A stretch of DNA of 64,000 nt from G965202665 sp965243835 (GCA_965243835.1 OZ251578.1:2046001-2110000); one strand, 5' to 3'; positions 9,133 to 17,346 are shown, counted from the first letter of the stretch. Made by a program: numbers and translations. The notes: generated by a model from the letters alone, not told the origin.

Positions 9133-10005
9133 CTAAGCGTCCCCGGGCCAGTCGTCTTTCAACAGGCGGGACAGGGCCCGGTCCGCCAAAAGCCAGCCCC
9201 CGGTCTGGCAGACGGGGCAGTAGTTTGTTTCGTTGGACTTGTACACGATACGGGCCACCGGGGTTTCGCACACCGGACAGGGCCGCCCGTATTTGCCGTG
9301 CACCGCCATCTCCGGGCGGAAGGCGGTCACTTTGCCGGGGAAGCCCTCCCCGACCTCGGCCCGCAACCGGTCCGTCCACTCCCGCAACACGACTCCCGTA
9401 CTGCGGTGGAGGCGGGTCATCTCCGGGTCGGTCAGGCGGGAAGTCAAAGCGAGGGGGGACAGCCGGGCCCGGTGCAGAATCTCATCGGAGTAGGCGTTGC
9501 CGACGCCGGACAGGATGCGGGGGTCGGTGAGGGCCCGTTTCAAGGTGCGGTTGTCCGCGGCGAGGGCGGCGGCGAAGTCGGCCCGGCGGGCGGACAGCGG
9601 TTCCAGTCCCCCCCGATCGTGTTCGGCCAGGGCGGCTTCCCCGCGATGGATGTGCAACGAGGCCCGTTTGCGGGTTCCCCGTTCGATCAGATGCAGGGTC
9701 CCGTGCTCAAATTCGAAAGCGGCCAGGCCCCCCTTTTTGGGCAGGGGAGCTTGCGGTTGGCGCCAGTGAAAGCGACCCGCCACCATCAGGTGGAACACCA
9801 GAAAGAGGCCGCCCTCCGCCTCCCACACGATCCGCTTCCCCATCCGCCGGAAACCGGCGACCGCCCGTCCCGTCACCTCCTGCAGAGGAGGGTCGTAGGT
9901 GCGCAACAGGGACACCGCCGGGGCGCGCGCCCGGAGGATGACGCGTCCGCCGACAAAGCGCTCCAAGGCTTCGATGTAGACGGCCACATCGGGGAGTTCC
10001 GGCAT
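9133..10005 (-). CDS. Fpg/Nei-family DNA glycosylase/AP lyase
   Basis: A 290-residue base-excision repair enzyme that removes oxidised purines or pyrimidines and cleaves the abasic site. It has the N-terminal catalytic Pro after Met (MPELPDV; the canonical motif is PELPEV, so a conservative Glu-to-Asp change), the conserved Lys in GKRIVW, a helix-two-turn-helix (LSGVGNAYSDEILHRA) and a C-terminal zinc finger with Cys pairs near residues 243/246 and 263/266. The finger reads SNETNYCPVC rather than the QR-x-TxYC of classical MutM, which places it in a divergent Fpg/Nei subfamily; hence no gene symbol. It is convergent with the acyltransferase gene, with 13 bases between the stops. Confidence 0.85.
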   Translation of the reverse strand: MPELPDVAVYIEALERFVGGRVILRARAPAVSLLRTYDPPLQEVTGRAVAGFRRMGKRIVWEAEGGLFLVFHLMVAGRFHWRQPQAPLPKKGGLAAFEFEHGTLHLIERGTRKRASLHIHRGEAALAEHDRGGLEPLSARRADFAAALAADNRTLKRALTDPRILSGVGNAYSDEILHRARLSPLALTSRLTDPEMTRLHRSTGVVLREWTDRLRAEVGEGFPGKVTAFRPEMAVHGKYGRPCPVCETPVARIVYKSNETNYCPVCQTGGWLLADRALSRLLKDDWPGDA

Positions 10006-10046
10006 GCCCCAACCCTAGAGCGGGCCGGCGCGCAACCGGGGGAGGC

Positions 10047-12551
10047 TTAACTGCTTCCGGAGAACTCGTCCTCGAAGGAGGCGAACCGGCGTCCGCCGCC
10101 CCGATCATCACGACGCGCACCCCCCCGGTCGTCCCGGCGACCCCCGCCGCCGCCCCGATCATCACGACGCGCACCCCCCCGGTCGTCCCGGCGACCCCCG
10201 CCGCCGCCCCGATCATCACGACGCGCACCGCCCCGATGGTCGCGGCGGCCACCCCCGCCGCCGCCCCGATCGTCGCGACGCGGGCCGCCGCCATCCCGCC
10301 GGGGACCGCGGTCGTCCCGGCGGGGCCCCCGGTCGACGGGAGCGGACAGGTCGACGCCCGGTTTGGGTTGCAACTCGCCGACCAGGGTGAGGCTGACCTT
10401 GCCCCGATCCAGGGAGTCCACCGCCACCCGCAAGGAGTCGCCCTCCTCCAGGTAGTCCCGCACCCGTTGCACCCGGCGGCCCGGGTCCATCTTGGAAATG
10501 TGAAGCAGGCCGTCCCGGCCGGGGAGGATGTTGATGAAGGCCCCGAATTCGGTTATTCCGACCACCTTCCCGTCGTATTCCATGTTCAACTCGGCCTCGG
10601 GCGGGAAGGCGATGTCCCGCACCCGTTGCATGGCATCCTGCAAAGGCCCGGCCTGGTCGGCCGCGATCAGCACCGTGCCGTCCTCCTGCACTTCGATGTC
10701 GGCCCCGGTTTCCTGCTCCAGTTCCCGGATTACCTTGCCTTTCGGTCCGATGACTTCGCCGATCTTGTCCATCGGCACTTTGACGGACTCCAGCCGGGGG
10801 GCGAACTCGCGCAACTCGGTGCGGGGGCCGTCGATCGCCTCCGTCATCACCTCCAACACAGCCAAGCGGGCCTGCTTGGCCTGTGCCAGGGCCCCGGCCA
10901 GCACCTCGGAGGGAAGGCCGTTGATTTTCATATCCAGCTGCAGGGCGGTGATCACCTCGGCGGTGCCCGCCACCTTGAAGTCCATATCGCCCAAGGCGTC
11001 CTCGGCCCCGAGGATGTCGGTGAGCGTCACATACCGGTCCTGGTCGGCCACCAACCCCATGGCGATGCCCGCCACCGGCGCGTCGATGGCGATCCCGGCG
11101 TCCAGCAGGGACAGGGAAGAGGCGCACACCGAAGCCATGGAAGACGAGCCGTTGGAGGACAGAACCTCCGACACTAGGCGCAACGTGTAATGAAACTCTT
11201 CATCGCGGGGCAACACCGGCTTCACCGCTTTCTCGGCCAGGGCCCCATGCCCGATCTCCCGGCGCTTGGGGCCGCGCATAAAACCGGCCTCCCCAGTGCA
11301 GAAAGGCGGGAAGTTGTAGTGGTGCATGTAGCTCTTGGTTTCCTCGTTGCTGATGGTGTCCAGCATCTGCTCCATGCGGGGCATTCCCAAGGTGAGCACG
11401 TTCAACACCTGGGTTTCCCCCCGGCTGAACAGGGAGGAGCCGTGCGCCCGGTTGAGCACCCCCACTTGGGCGGACAGGGGGCGAATCTCCTCGGGGGAGC
11501 GTCCGTCGAGACGCACCCCTTCCTCCAGCAGGCGCTCCCTCATCTTGGATTTCACCAGCGAATCGAAGGCCCGGCCTATCTCATCGGCTCCCGGCCCCTC
11601 TTCTTCGGCTTCCCCGTCTCCCCCGGCGGCGGCCGCGGCTTCCGCGGCTTCCTCAGTGAGTTGCTCCTTGATGCGCTCTTTGAGGTCGGCTTGGGCCTGG
11701 GTGCGCTCCGTCTTGTCGGCGATGCGCACCAGTTCCGACACGCCGGAGGAGGCGGCTTCGGCGACCCGCTCCAAGGTTTCGGGGGCGTAATCGATGAGGG
11801 CGGGCCACTCCCCGGTCTCTTTTCCGACCTGCGACTGCAGATCGGCCTGGAGGTCGACCAGGGTTCCGATGTGGGCTTTGGCCTCTTCCAGACCGGCGGC
11901 CACAGTCTCCTCGTTGGAGGGGGTTTGGCCGTCCGCGATCAGGTCCATGGCGTTGTCGGTGGCCCCCGCCTCCACCATCACGATGTCCACGTTTCCGTCG
12001 GCGTTGCGCTTGCCCGCCACCACCAAGTCGAACACGCACTCTTCCAGTTCAGTGAAGGTGGGGAACGGAATCCACTCGCCGCGGCGCAACCCCATCCGCA
12101 CCGCCCCCAGGGGGCCTTCGAAGGGGATGTCGCTGATGGAAAGGGCGGCGGAGGCCCCGTTCAGCGACAGCGCATCGTAGGAGTTTTCCCCATCCACCTG
12201 CATGATGGTGGCCACCACATGGGTGTCGTTGCGGTATCCCTCCCGGAAGGAGGGGCGCAACGGGCGGTCGATCAACCGGGCGCTGAGGGTGGCCCGCTCG
12301 GTGGCCCGCCCCTCCCGCCGGAAAAAGGAACCGGGGATGCGGCCCACCGCGTACATCCGCTCCTCCACGTCGATGGTGAGCGGGAAGAACCCGACCCCCT
12401 CCCGGGGATTGGGATTGGCGGCGGCGGTCACCAGGGCGACCGTATCCCCCATTTGCACTTGAACCGCGCCGTTGGCGCGACCGGCCAACTCGCCGGCGCT
12501 GATGATCAGTTCTTTATCGCCGACAGCGGCGCTTACGGTAACTTTGGACAC
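10047..12551 (-). CDS. pnp: Polynucleotide phosphorylase
   Basis: An 834-residue 3'-to-5' phosphorolytic exoribonuclease of the RNA-decay machinery. GTG at 12551 is the start, because AGGAGG lies just upstream and the nearby ATG is out of frame. Two RNase-PH cores (the first with FFRREGRATERA, the second with RAHGSSLFSRGETQ) flank the helical linker, followed by a KH domain (IGPKGKVIRELEQETGADI) and an S1 domain (VVGITEFGAFINILPGRDGL). The last 100 residues are a tail of repeated Arg-Arg-Asp-Asp-Arg-Gly-Gly units encoded by 54-base tandem repeats, ending ASFEDEFSGSS. Such RGG-like tails bind RNA and can promote condensate formation. rpsO lies upstream on the same strand about 200 bases away, the usual rpsO-pnp arrangement. 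Confidence 0.97.
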   Translation of the reverse strand: MSKVTVSAAVGDKELIISAGELAGRANGAVQVQMGDTVALVTAAANPNPREGVGFFPLTIDVEERMYAVGRIPGSFFRREGRATERATLSARLIDRPLRPSFREGYRNDTHVVATIMQVDGENSYDALSLNGASAALSISDIPFEGPLGAVRMGLRRGEWIPFPTFTELEECVFDLVVAGKRNADGNVDIVMVEAGATDNAMDLIADGQTPSNEETVAAGLEEAKAHIGTLVDLQADLQSQVGKETGEWPALIDYAPETLERVAEAASSGVSELVRIADKTERTQAQADLKERIKEQLTEEAAEAAAAAGGDGEAEEEGPGADEIGRAFDSLVKSKMRERLLEEGVRLDGRSPEEIRPLSAQVGVLNRAHGSSLFSRGETQVLNVLTLGMPRMEQMLDTISNEETKSYMHHYNFPPFCTGEAGFMRGPKRREIGHGALAEKAVKPVLPRDEEFHYTLRLVSEVLSSNGSSSMASVCASSLSLLDAGIAIDAPVAGIAMGLVADQDRYVTLTDILGAEDALGDMDFKVAGTAEVITALQLDMKINGLPSEVLAGALAQAKQARLAVLEVMTEAIDGPRTELREFAPRLESVKVPMDKIGEVIGPKGKVIRELEQETGADIEVQEDGTVLIAADQAGPLQDAMQRVRDIAFPPEAELNMEYDGKVVGITEFGAFINILPGRDGLLHISKMDPGRRVQRVRDYLEEGDSLRVAVDSLDRGKVSLTLVGELQPKPGVDLSAPVDRGPRRDDRGPRRDGGGPRRDDRGGGGGGRRDHRGGARRDDRGGGGGRRDDRGGARRDDRGGGGGRRDDRGGARRDDRGGGRRFASFEDEFSGSS
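10099..10263 (-). repeat. 54-base tandem repeats in the pnp 3' end
   Basis: Three near-identical units begin at 10099, 10153 and 10207 (period 54, the last unit 57), each starting CCCCGATCATCACGACG on the plus strand; more degenerate units continue to about 10340. In frame they encode an 18-residue repeat of the type GGARRDDRGGGGGRRDDR. Length variation between strains is expected by slippage. Confidence 0.85.
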
Positions 12552-12611
12552 ATGTCCTCCTCTTGTATGGTCGTTTGCCGAGGGGGGCGGGACCAATTAC
12601 CAGTGGTCATG

Positions 12612-12636
12612 CCTTCGGATGCCGGAGCGGCGAAGG
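12612..12636 (-). promoter_or_regulatory. Stem-loop in the pnp leader
   Basis: CCTTCG (12612-12617) pairs with CGAAGG (12631-12636), and CCG/CGG inside the loop can extend the stem. It lies about 60 bases upstream of the pnp start in the rpsO-pnp spacer. In other bacteria a leader hairpin of pnp is the RNase III target for autoregulation; the same role here is an inference. Confidence 0.35.
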
Positions 12637-12753
12637 GATGGCAACTGACAACTGGCCGACGCGTCCTCGTTCTTGGGTTTATCTCGTTTCGCGTATGTTT
12701 ATGTTTGCTTTGTCGCGGTGACTTCTAAGGGGGGCGGCGGCGAACGCGGCGGG

Positions 12754-13011
12754 TCAGCGGCGCAGGCCGAGCTTGGCGATCAGGTTGCGGTAGCGTTCCA
12801 CATCCTGGGTGCGCAGATACTTTAGCAGACGGCGCCGACGGCCCACCATCATCAGCAACCCGCGTCGGCTGTGATGGTCCTGCTTGTGGGTGCGCAGATG
12901 CTCGGTGAGGTGATTGATGCGCCCGCTGAGCAGGGCCACCTGCACCTCGGGGGAGCCGGTGTCGCTGTCGTGCGACCCGTACTCGGTGATGATCTCTTGG
13001 GTGGTTTTCAT
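12754..13011 (-). CDS. rpsO: Small ribosomal subunit protein uS15
   Basis: An 85-residue primary 16S rRNA-binding protein of the 30S platform. The ATG at 13011 follows a GAGGA site, and in-frame codons upstream encode low-complexity sequence. Family hallmarks are visible: DTGSPEVQVALL near residue 21, NHLTEHLRTHKQDHHSRRGL in the middle helix hairpin, and RRRRLLKYL with RYRNLIAKLGLRR at the end. Length is typical. It is followed on the same strand by pnp, the usual order, and a leader hairpin lies in between. Confidence 0.97.
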   Translation of the reverse strand: MKTTQEIITEYGSHDSDTGSPEVQVALLSGRINHLTEHLRTHKQDHHSRRGLLMMVGRRRRLLKYLRTQDVERYRNLIAKLGLRR

Positions 13012-13234
13012 GCTTCCTCTTCTTCGGCGCCCGTCCTGCCCGGCGCCCCCGCCCCGCCCGCATGCGGAGGGGATAATGGATGACCCCCAGTATAGCGCCC
13101 CGTCCCGCCCCCGCGCCATTTCACCCCCCTCCCCCCGGGGCCGGCGCGGGCTCCGGCCGGGCCGGAGCTACGGCTTGTCGCACGGCCGGTATAGTATCGC
13201 GGCATAGCCGAGCGCTAGCAGAACGGAGGACCCC

Positions 13235-13687
13235 TTGGCTACCAAGACCCGCCCGCGACCGATCGTACGCCATTTTTTGGCGAGCGATGTCGTCGCGGCC
13301 CTGTTGGCGCATTTCCCGGGGGAGACGTTCCAAGCCAACCCCACCCAGTTGCAAGCGGGATTTCGGTGCGTGGCCCAAGAGCGCCCCGAACTGCTGGGTC
13401 ACGTAAGTTTCGGCAAGGTGGGCGCCTACGTCGGTTCGGCCACCATCGAGGCGGCTTTGGACAGCCTGGTCATCACCGGCTTCTGCAGCCGTTACTACAA
13501 GAATGGCTTCACTTATGATCTAGATAAATCTAAACTAATGGAATATTACGATAGTTTTCTTCAAGATAAATTTGTCCAATCAGGGATTGATACAGAAACA
13601 ATAAAGCAAGCCGCCGATTTGCTGAGCGAATCCCTGATCGAAATATGCGAATCGTGCGACAGGTCACAACTAATGGTGCTCGAATGA
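13235..13687 (+). CDS. Hypothetical protein, first gene of the ssrA-side island
   Basis: A 150-residue protein starting at TTG 13235, chosen for the GGAGGA site seven bases upstream. A TATAGT -10-like hexamer is at 13190. The N-terminal third is basic and GC-rich (MATKTRPRPIVRHFL); the middle is helical (VGAYVGSATIEAALDSLVITGF), and from about 13510 the codons turn AT-rich (YDLDKSKLMEYYDSFL). The abrupt composition change within one gene suggests a chimeric origin. Its TGA overlaps the ATG of the next gene (ATGA), so the three plus-strand genes here are probably one operon. No family recognised. The short C-terminus ends with a Cys pair (ICESCDRSQL). Confidence 0.6.
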   Translation: MATKTRPRPIVRHFLASDVVAALLAHFPGETFQANPTQLQAGFRCVAQERPELLGHVSFGKVGAYVGSATIEAALDSLVITGFCSRYYKNGFTYDLDKSKLMEYYDSFLQDKFVQSGIDTETIKQAADLLSESLIEICESCDRSQLMVLE

Positions 13688-13974
13688 AAATCGAATGGAT
13701 TGACACGCCGGCGGATCCGGAGTGGGAATCGACAGAAGAGGACCGTGAGTTCCTGGACCCGCTGGAGAACGCATCGGAACTCTACGACCGCTACTTGAAG
13801 CTGTCGCGCATCACGGACCTCACGCCCGATAAGCCGGAGCCCTACTCGTACACACCGCCCCCCTTGGACTTTGGCTTCCGGGATACGCCCGCCGGAATAG
13901 TATTTAATAAAACTACCGGTAGGAGCACCCGCCAACCGACGCGGAAACTAGGAGGAGAACCAACATGGGACTAA
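13684..13974 (+). CDS. Small hypothetical protein, tandem paralog A
   Basis: A 96-residue acidic protein whose ATG overlaps the previous stop. After a unique N-terminus (MKIEWIDTPADPEWEST) it contains the block EEDREFLDPLENASELYDRY, a short linker and the near-identical signature PPPLDFGFRDTPAGIVFNKT. Residues of about 18-78 align with the next gene at more than half identical positions, so the two arose by duplication. The last ten codons run into the ribosome-binding site and start of the next gene, and the protein ends at 13974, inside it. No known family. The predicted structure is a helix pair followed by an extended Pro-rich arm. Confidence 0.6.
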   Translation: MKIEWIDTPADPEWESTEEDREFLDPLENASELYDRYLKLSRITDLTPDKPEPYSYTPPPLDFGFRDTPAGIVFNKTTGRSTRQPTRKLGGEPTWD

Positions 13975-14186
13975 CCGAAGAGGACCGTGAGATCCTGGAC
14001 GCACTCGAGAAAGCCTCGAAGATTATCGAACCCTACTTGGAGCTGGTTCGGATCGCGAAGCTCGTGCTCGACGAGCCGGAACCTTACTCGCACGTACCGC
14101 CGCCCCCCCTGGACTTTGGCTTCCGGGATAGGCCCGCCGGAATAGTATTCAATAAAACCAAGGAACCGTTTATGTCTCAACTTTAG
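13965..14186 (+). CDS. Small hypothetical protein, tandem paralog B
   Basis: A 73-residue protein with a good AGGAGGAG site before ATG 13965, overlapping the preceding gene by ten bases. It repeats the paralog A architecture: EEDREILDALEKASKIIEPY, then an acidic linker, then PPPPLDFGFRDRPAGIVFNK, with a different tail (EPFMSQL). Having its own strong ribosome-binding site despite the overlap indicates real expression. Conservation of the DFGFRDxPAGIVFNK arm across both copies, against drift in the helical part, suggests the arm is the functional element. No family recognised. It is convergent with the DUF3800 gene. Confidence 0.6.
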   Translation: MGLTEEDREILDALEKASKIIEPYLELVRIAKLVLDEPEPYSHVPPPPLDFGFRDRPAGIVFNKTKEPFMSQL

Positions 14187-14270
14187 AAAATTCACCGTTA
14201 CTTGATTTTCGCTCTATCTTTCCCATAACTTAACAACCCTGTATTCTATCCTTCTATTTCCCCAGTTACA

Positions 14271-15089
14271 TTAGGGAGTTTCTGGTCCTGTACTATAAGG
14301 CAAATTTCCTTTAGGAAGCGGAAAACCGCCACTCCTTTTATAAACATGTTTATCACCCCATAACCAGTGATATAAATTCGCATATATATAATCCGGATGA
14401 ATTTTAATACCACCTCCGCCAAGGCTCCCATAATACTGTCTTACCATTGGCAAAATATGCTGAAAAACTTGTGGAGAATATTTACTTTCGCCTGCTACAA
14501 AAGCAGTTGTACAAGAAGTCACTACATCTGCTAACTGTAATAGTCTGACCATATTGGAAGGCGTAGTCAGTACATTTATAAGAATTTTATCAAATTTTTC
14601 CTGTTGAGAACTACCTTTAGACAACAAATTACGACAATTTTCTAGAAATTGTAATTCTTGACTACTGCCTCCTCCGAGTTCATCAGCTATAACTAACGCA
14701 TTAAATGCAAGATTTACTCGCTCTAACAAAGCTGTCACTGTATCAAAAGATTCGTTAGGTGATTGCGCATCCATCATATTATATTTTGTATCACATATAA
14801 TCACTATTACATTAACCCCAAACTGCTGGGCTTTGTCTAGTATTTCAATAAAAAACCTTGTACGGGCTCCTCCTACTAAATTAGTGCGCATCCACATGTC
14901 CCTGTTTGGTGACCACTTAAATTCCTCGCCATCAGGAAAGTTGTAGTTCTTGCATATCAAATCAATATTTGATTCAAGAGCGGCAACAGCCGCTATAGGA
15001 ACAGCAATCCCACCTGTTGAAACCAAAGATCCCATCCCAGGGCGGGTAGGTTGTCTTTGCTCAGCATCGTCTACGAACACGAGGTGCAC
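14271..15089 (-). CDS. DUF3800 family protein
   Basis: A 272-residue protein of an RNase-H-like fold family of unknown activity, often found in mobile or defence contexts. The GTG at 15089 (AGGAGG nine bases upstream) gives the family-typical start HLVFVDDAE with the conserved Asp pair. Other family features are DTKYNMMD in the core, ALVIADELGGGSS, and the C-terminal LLQLADVVTSCTTAF, where the Asp is usually conserved. The gene is much more AT-rich than its surroundings, a sign of recent transfer. It lies next to the 3' end of ssrA, a common integration site, with its start about 86 bases from the mature tmRNA 3' end. Function is not inferable beyond the family. Confidence 0.8.
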   Translation of the reverse strand: MHLVFVDDAEQRQPTRPGMGSLVSTGGIAVPIAAVAALESNIDLICKNYNFPDGEEFKWSPNRDMWMRTNLVGGARTRFFIEILDKAQQFGVNVIVIICDTKYNMMDAQSPNESFDTVTALLERVNLAFNALVIADELGGGSSQELQFLENCRNLLSKGSSQQEKFDKILINVLTTPSNMVRLLQLADVVTSCTTAFVAGESKYSPQVFQHILPMVRQYYGSLGGGGIKIHPDYIYANLYHWLWGDKHVYKRSGGFPLPKGNLPYSTGPETP

Positions 15090-15174
15090 TTTGGCATCCC
15101 TCCTTTCTAGTTTTTGATACTAGCAGTTCTTACATATACATTGCGCTATCGACCGGCCAACGGGCTGGTTGTGG

Positions 15175-15531
15175 TGGTGGAGGTGCGGGGAATCGAACCC
15201 CGGTCCGTCGATCCTTGGGCGGCGGCATCTCCGAGCGCAGCCAACGGCGAGCATTTCGGGCCCTCGGACTCCATCGGCAAGCAACCGACGACCCTATTCC
15301 GGAAAATCTCGACCCAGCTGACCCGGAAAACCGGCCAGGCCGCATCCTGCTAAACGACGCCCGGATGAGGGGGCAGGAACCCCGCAAACGGACGGGCCGC
15401 TTCAGTTCAAGCGGCCAGCGCCAGTGGTCTATTGGCACCTATTCTTGCTACCGGCTCTTTAACGAGGACTCCGGCGACCTCGGCTCGCTTCCGACGCTTC
15501 AGCGATCGACGTCGAAACCTGTATCACCCCC
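15175..15531 (-). ncRNA. ssrA: tmRNA (10Sa RNA)
   Basis: The 357-base tmRNA rescues stalled ribosomes by acting as tRNA-Ala and then as mRNA for a degradation tag. The 5' end (from 15531) GGGGGTG pairs with 3' CACCTCC, including a G3-U70-type wobble that specifies alanine. The T-arm GGTTCGATTCC and an encoded CCA (15177-15175) complete the tRNA-like domain. The conserved ACAGGTTTCGACGTCG follows the acceptor. The tag reading frame is at 15407-15436. smpB, its protein partner, is 90 bases upstream on the same strand. Confidence 0.95.
15407..15436 (-). other. tmRNA tag reading frame
   Basis: After AGAATAGGT the resume codon GCC opens nine codons encoding A-N-R-P-L-A-L-A-A, followed by TGA. With the alanine carried by tmRNA itself, the appended tag would be AANRPLALAA, ending in the ALAA degron recognised by ClpXP-type proteases. 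The tag is short; E. coli encodes ten codons. Confidence 0.85.
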
Positions 15532-15553
15532 AAAGGGCTGATTGTCACCAACC

Positions 15554-15581
15554 ACCCTAGCACCGTCCGCCGACAACGCAA
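15554..15581 (-). promoter_or_regulatory. Candidate ssrA promoter
   Basis: On the minus strand TTGCGT (15581-15576) and TAGGGT (15559-15554) are separated by 16 bases, about 23 bases before the mature tmRNA 5' end, which leaves room for a leader removed by RNase P. Both hexamers match consensus only partly. Confidence 0.4.
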
Positions 15582-15621
15582 ACCACCGGGCCCGCCATCC
15601 CCCTCCCGGCGCCGCCGCAGG

Positions 15622-16110
15622 TCAGCGGCGGCCTTTGTAGGACATCGCCCGGCGCGTCTCCCGCTCCATCTCCCGGGCCTTGATTTTCTCCCGTTTGTCG
15701 TATTGGCGGGCGCCCCGGCCCAAGCCGAGCAACACTTTGGCCCGGCCCCCCCGCCAGTACATCTTGATGGGAATCAGGGTGAAGCCCCGCTCCTGCACCC
15801 GCGTCGTCAATCGGGCGATCTCGGCGGAATGGAGCAACAGTTTGCGCTTTCGCTCCGGGTCGTGGCCCCCGTCGCGGGCCATCTCGTAGGGGGCGATGTA
15901 GGCCCCGATCAACCACGCCTCGCCGTTGCGCACCGCCGCATAGGAATCCTTGAGCACGACGTTGCCCGCCCGCATGCTCTTCACCTCGGAACCGACAAGG
16001 ACCATCCCCGCCTCCAACGTGTCCTCAAACACGTAGTCGTAGCGGGCCCGCCGGTTGGAGGCTATGACGTCCCCCCCGCCGCTCTTGCGTTTTTTGGCTT
16101 TTTTGGCCAT
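15622..16110 (-). CDS. smpB: SsrA-binding protein SmpB
   Basis: A 162-residue RNA-binding protein that delivers tmRNA to stalled ribosomes. It carries the family start ASNRRARYDYVFEDTLEAGM, the conserved GSEVKSMRAGNV, IAPYE in the beta-barrel, the LLLHSAEIARL helix and the C-terminal basic tail YDKREKIKAREMERE that becomes helical in the mRNA channel. Length is typical. It lies between the M23 hydrolase gene upstream and ssrA downstream on the same strand, matching the actinobacterial ftsE-ftsX-smpB-ssrA layout. An N-terminal Lys-rich extension (AKKAKKRKSGGG) is slightly longer than usual. Confidence 0.97.
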   Translation of the reverse strand: MAKKAKKRKSGGGDVIASNRRARYDYVFEDTLEAGMVLVGSEVKSMRAGNVVLKDSYAAVRNGEAWLIGAYIAPYEMARDGGHDPERKRKLLLHSAEIARLTTRVQERGFTLIPIKMYWRGGRAKVLLGLGRGARQYDKREKIKAREMERETRRAMSYKGRR

Positions 16111-16138
16111 GGCGCTCCCTCCGGGCTCCGGCCCGGTA

Positions 16139-17344
16139 TCAGTTCAGGTAGGTCATCGGGTCCACCGGCGCCCCCAACTCCCGCACTTCGAAATGCAGGT
16201 GCGGCCCGGTGCAGTAACCCGAACAGCCCACGTAGCCGATCACCCCCCCGGCCAGCACATCCTCCCCCACCGCCACCGCAATCGACGACTGATGGGCGTA
16301 GACGGTGGACACCCCGCCTCCATGATCGAGCACCACCGCCCGGCCGTATCCTCCCCACCTCTCGGCCATGATAACCCGCCCGCCCGCCGCGGCCAGAATG
16401 GGGGTGCCGGTGGGGGCCGCCACGTCCAACCCGGTGTGCATCCTCCGGCCGCCCAACACCGGATGGATGCGCCATCCGTAGGGCGAGCTTATCCGTCCCT
16501 GCACCGGCCAGGCCAACCGGCCCGGGGCCCGCCCCTGCTGGATCTGGCGGCGCAGAATCTCCAGCTCGATCTGCTCCGACTCTTCCTGCAACGCATCCAG
16601 GTGCCCTTCGTAGTGGATGATTTCCGACCGGATGCGGGCCAGCAACTCCTCTTGGGCGGCCAGCTCCTCCCGCAAGCGCCGCTTGACTTCGGCCACGGCC
16701 TCCGCCTGGACTTGGGCCGCCGCCCGCTCCTCCTCCAACTCCCGCAAGACGGCCATCTCCGACGACCGTTCCTCCTCCAGACGGTCCCGGTAATCCCGCT
16801 CTTGGCGCTCCAGCACCTCCAGGGAGCGGAGCAGGAACTCCACTTCGTCCAGCACCGCCTGGCCGTATTCCAGGCGCACCGCCACCATGGCCGCCGCATC
16901 GGAGCCGAAAAGCGTGTTCTCCCATCCGCTGAAGCCGCCCATATAGAGTTCCGCGGCCCGCTCCCGCAGGCTTTCCCGGGTGCGCAGCAGGTTCTGTCCG
17001 GTTTGGGCGAGGTCGGCCGCGATGCGCGCCACCCTCCGGTCCAGCTCCTCCACCTGCTCCTGCTTGTCCGCCGCCCGCTCCTCGGCCGCCGCCAAAGCCT
17101 CCTCGCTGCGGACCAGTTCCTCGGCGACGGCGGCTAAACGCTCCCCGGTGGCTTCGATGGCGGCCGCGTATTCGCTCTGATCGGTGCGGGCCTCCGCAAT
17201 CTGAACGCGCAGGCTCTCCATCTGGCGCTCCACCTCCGCCAGCCGATCCTCGTCGCTTTGGGCGAGGACGCCGCCGCCCGCCGCCCACGCGGCTCCCGCG
17301 GCCAGCAGGAACGCCGCCCCAGCGGCCCCGAGCCTGCGGCGCAT
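16139..17344 (-). CDS. Secreted coiled-coil M23 (LytM/EnvC-like) peptidoglycan hydrolase or activator
   Basis: A 401-residue exported protein. ATG 17344 begins a signal peptide (residues 1-29, RRRLGAAGAAFLLAAG then AWAAGGGVLAQ). Residues of about 32-255 form a long coiled coil, and the C-terminal M23 domain keeps its zinc-site residues: HTGLD (His 303, Asp 307) and GPHLHFEV (His 382/384). The intact ligands suggest an active endopeptidase rather than a degenerate EnvC-type activator. It begins two bases after the ftsX stop. In many bacteria FtsEX controls such coiled-coil hydrolases through the FtsX extracellular loop, so this is its likely partner at septum splitting (inference from synteny and architecture). 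Confidence 0.9.
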   Translation of the reverse strand: MRRRLGAAGAAFLLAAGAAWAAGGGVLAQSDEDRLAEVERQMESLRVQIAEARTDQSEYAAAIEATGERLAAVAEELVRSEEALAAAEERAADKQEQVEELDRRVARIAADLAQTGQNLLRTRESLRERAAELYMGGFSGWENTLFGSDAAAMVAVRLEYGQAVLDEVEFLLRSLEVLERQERDYRDRLEEERSSEMAVLRELEEERAAAQVQAEAVAEVKRRLREELAAQEELLARIRSEIIHYEGHLDALQEESEQIELEILRRQIQQGRAPGRLAWPVQGRISSPYGWRIHPVLGGRRMHTGLDVAAPTGTPILAAAGGRVIMAERWGGYGRAVVLDHGGGVSTVYAHQSSIAVAVGEDVLAGGVIGYVGCSGYCTGPHLHFEVRELGAPVDPMTYLN

Positions 17345-17346
17345 CC

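Noticed and set aside
10099..10340. Regularly spaced repeats looked like a CRISPR array
   Set aside because: Period 54 is a multiple of three with no unique spacers, inside the pnp frame; it is a coding repeat.
11190..12728. 512-residue plus-strand frame opposite pnp
   Set aside because: Antisense to a certain gene; His/Gly/Pro-rich nonsense with no motif.
13000..15175. Possible attL/attR flanking an ssrA-integrated element
   Set aside because: No second copy of the tmRNA 3' end was seen and no integrase gene is present in the interval.
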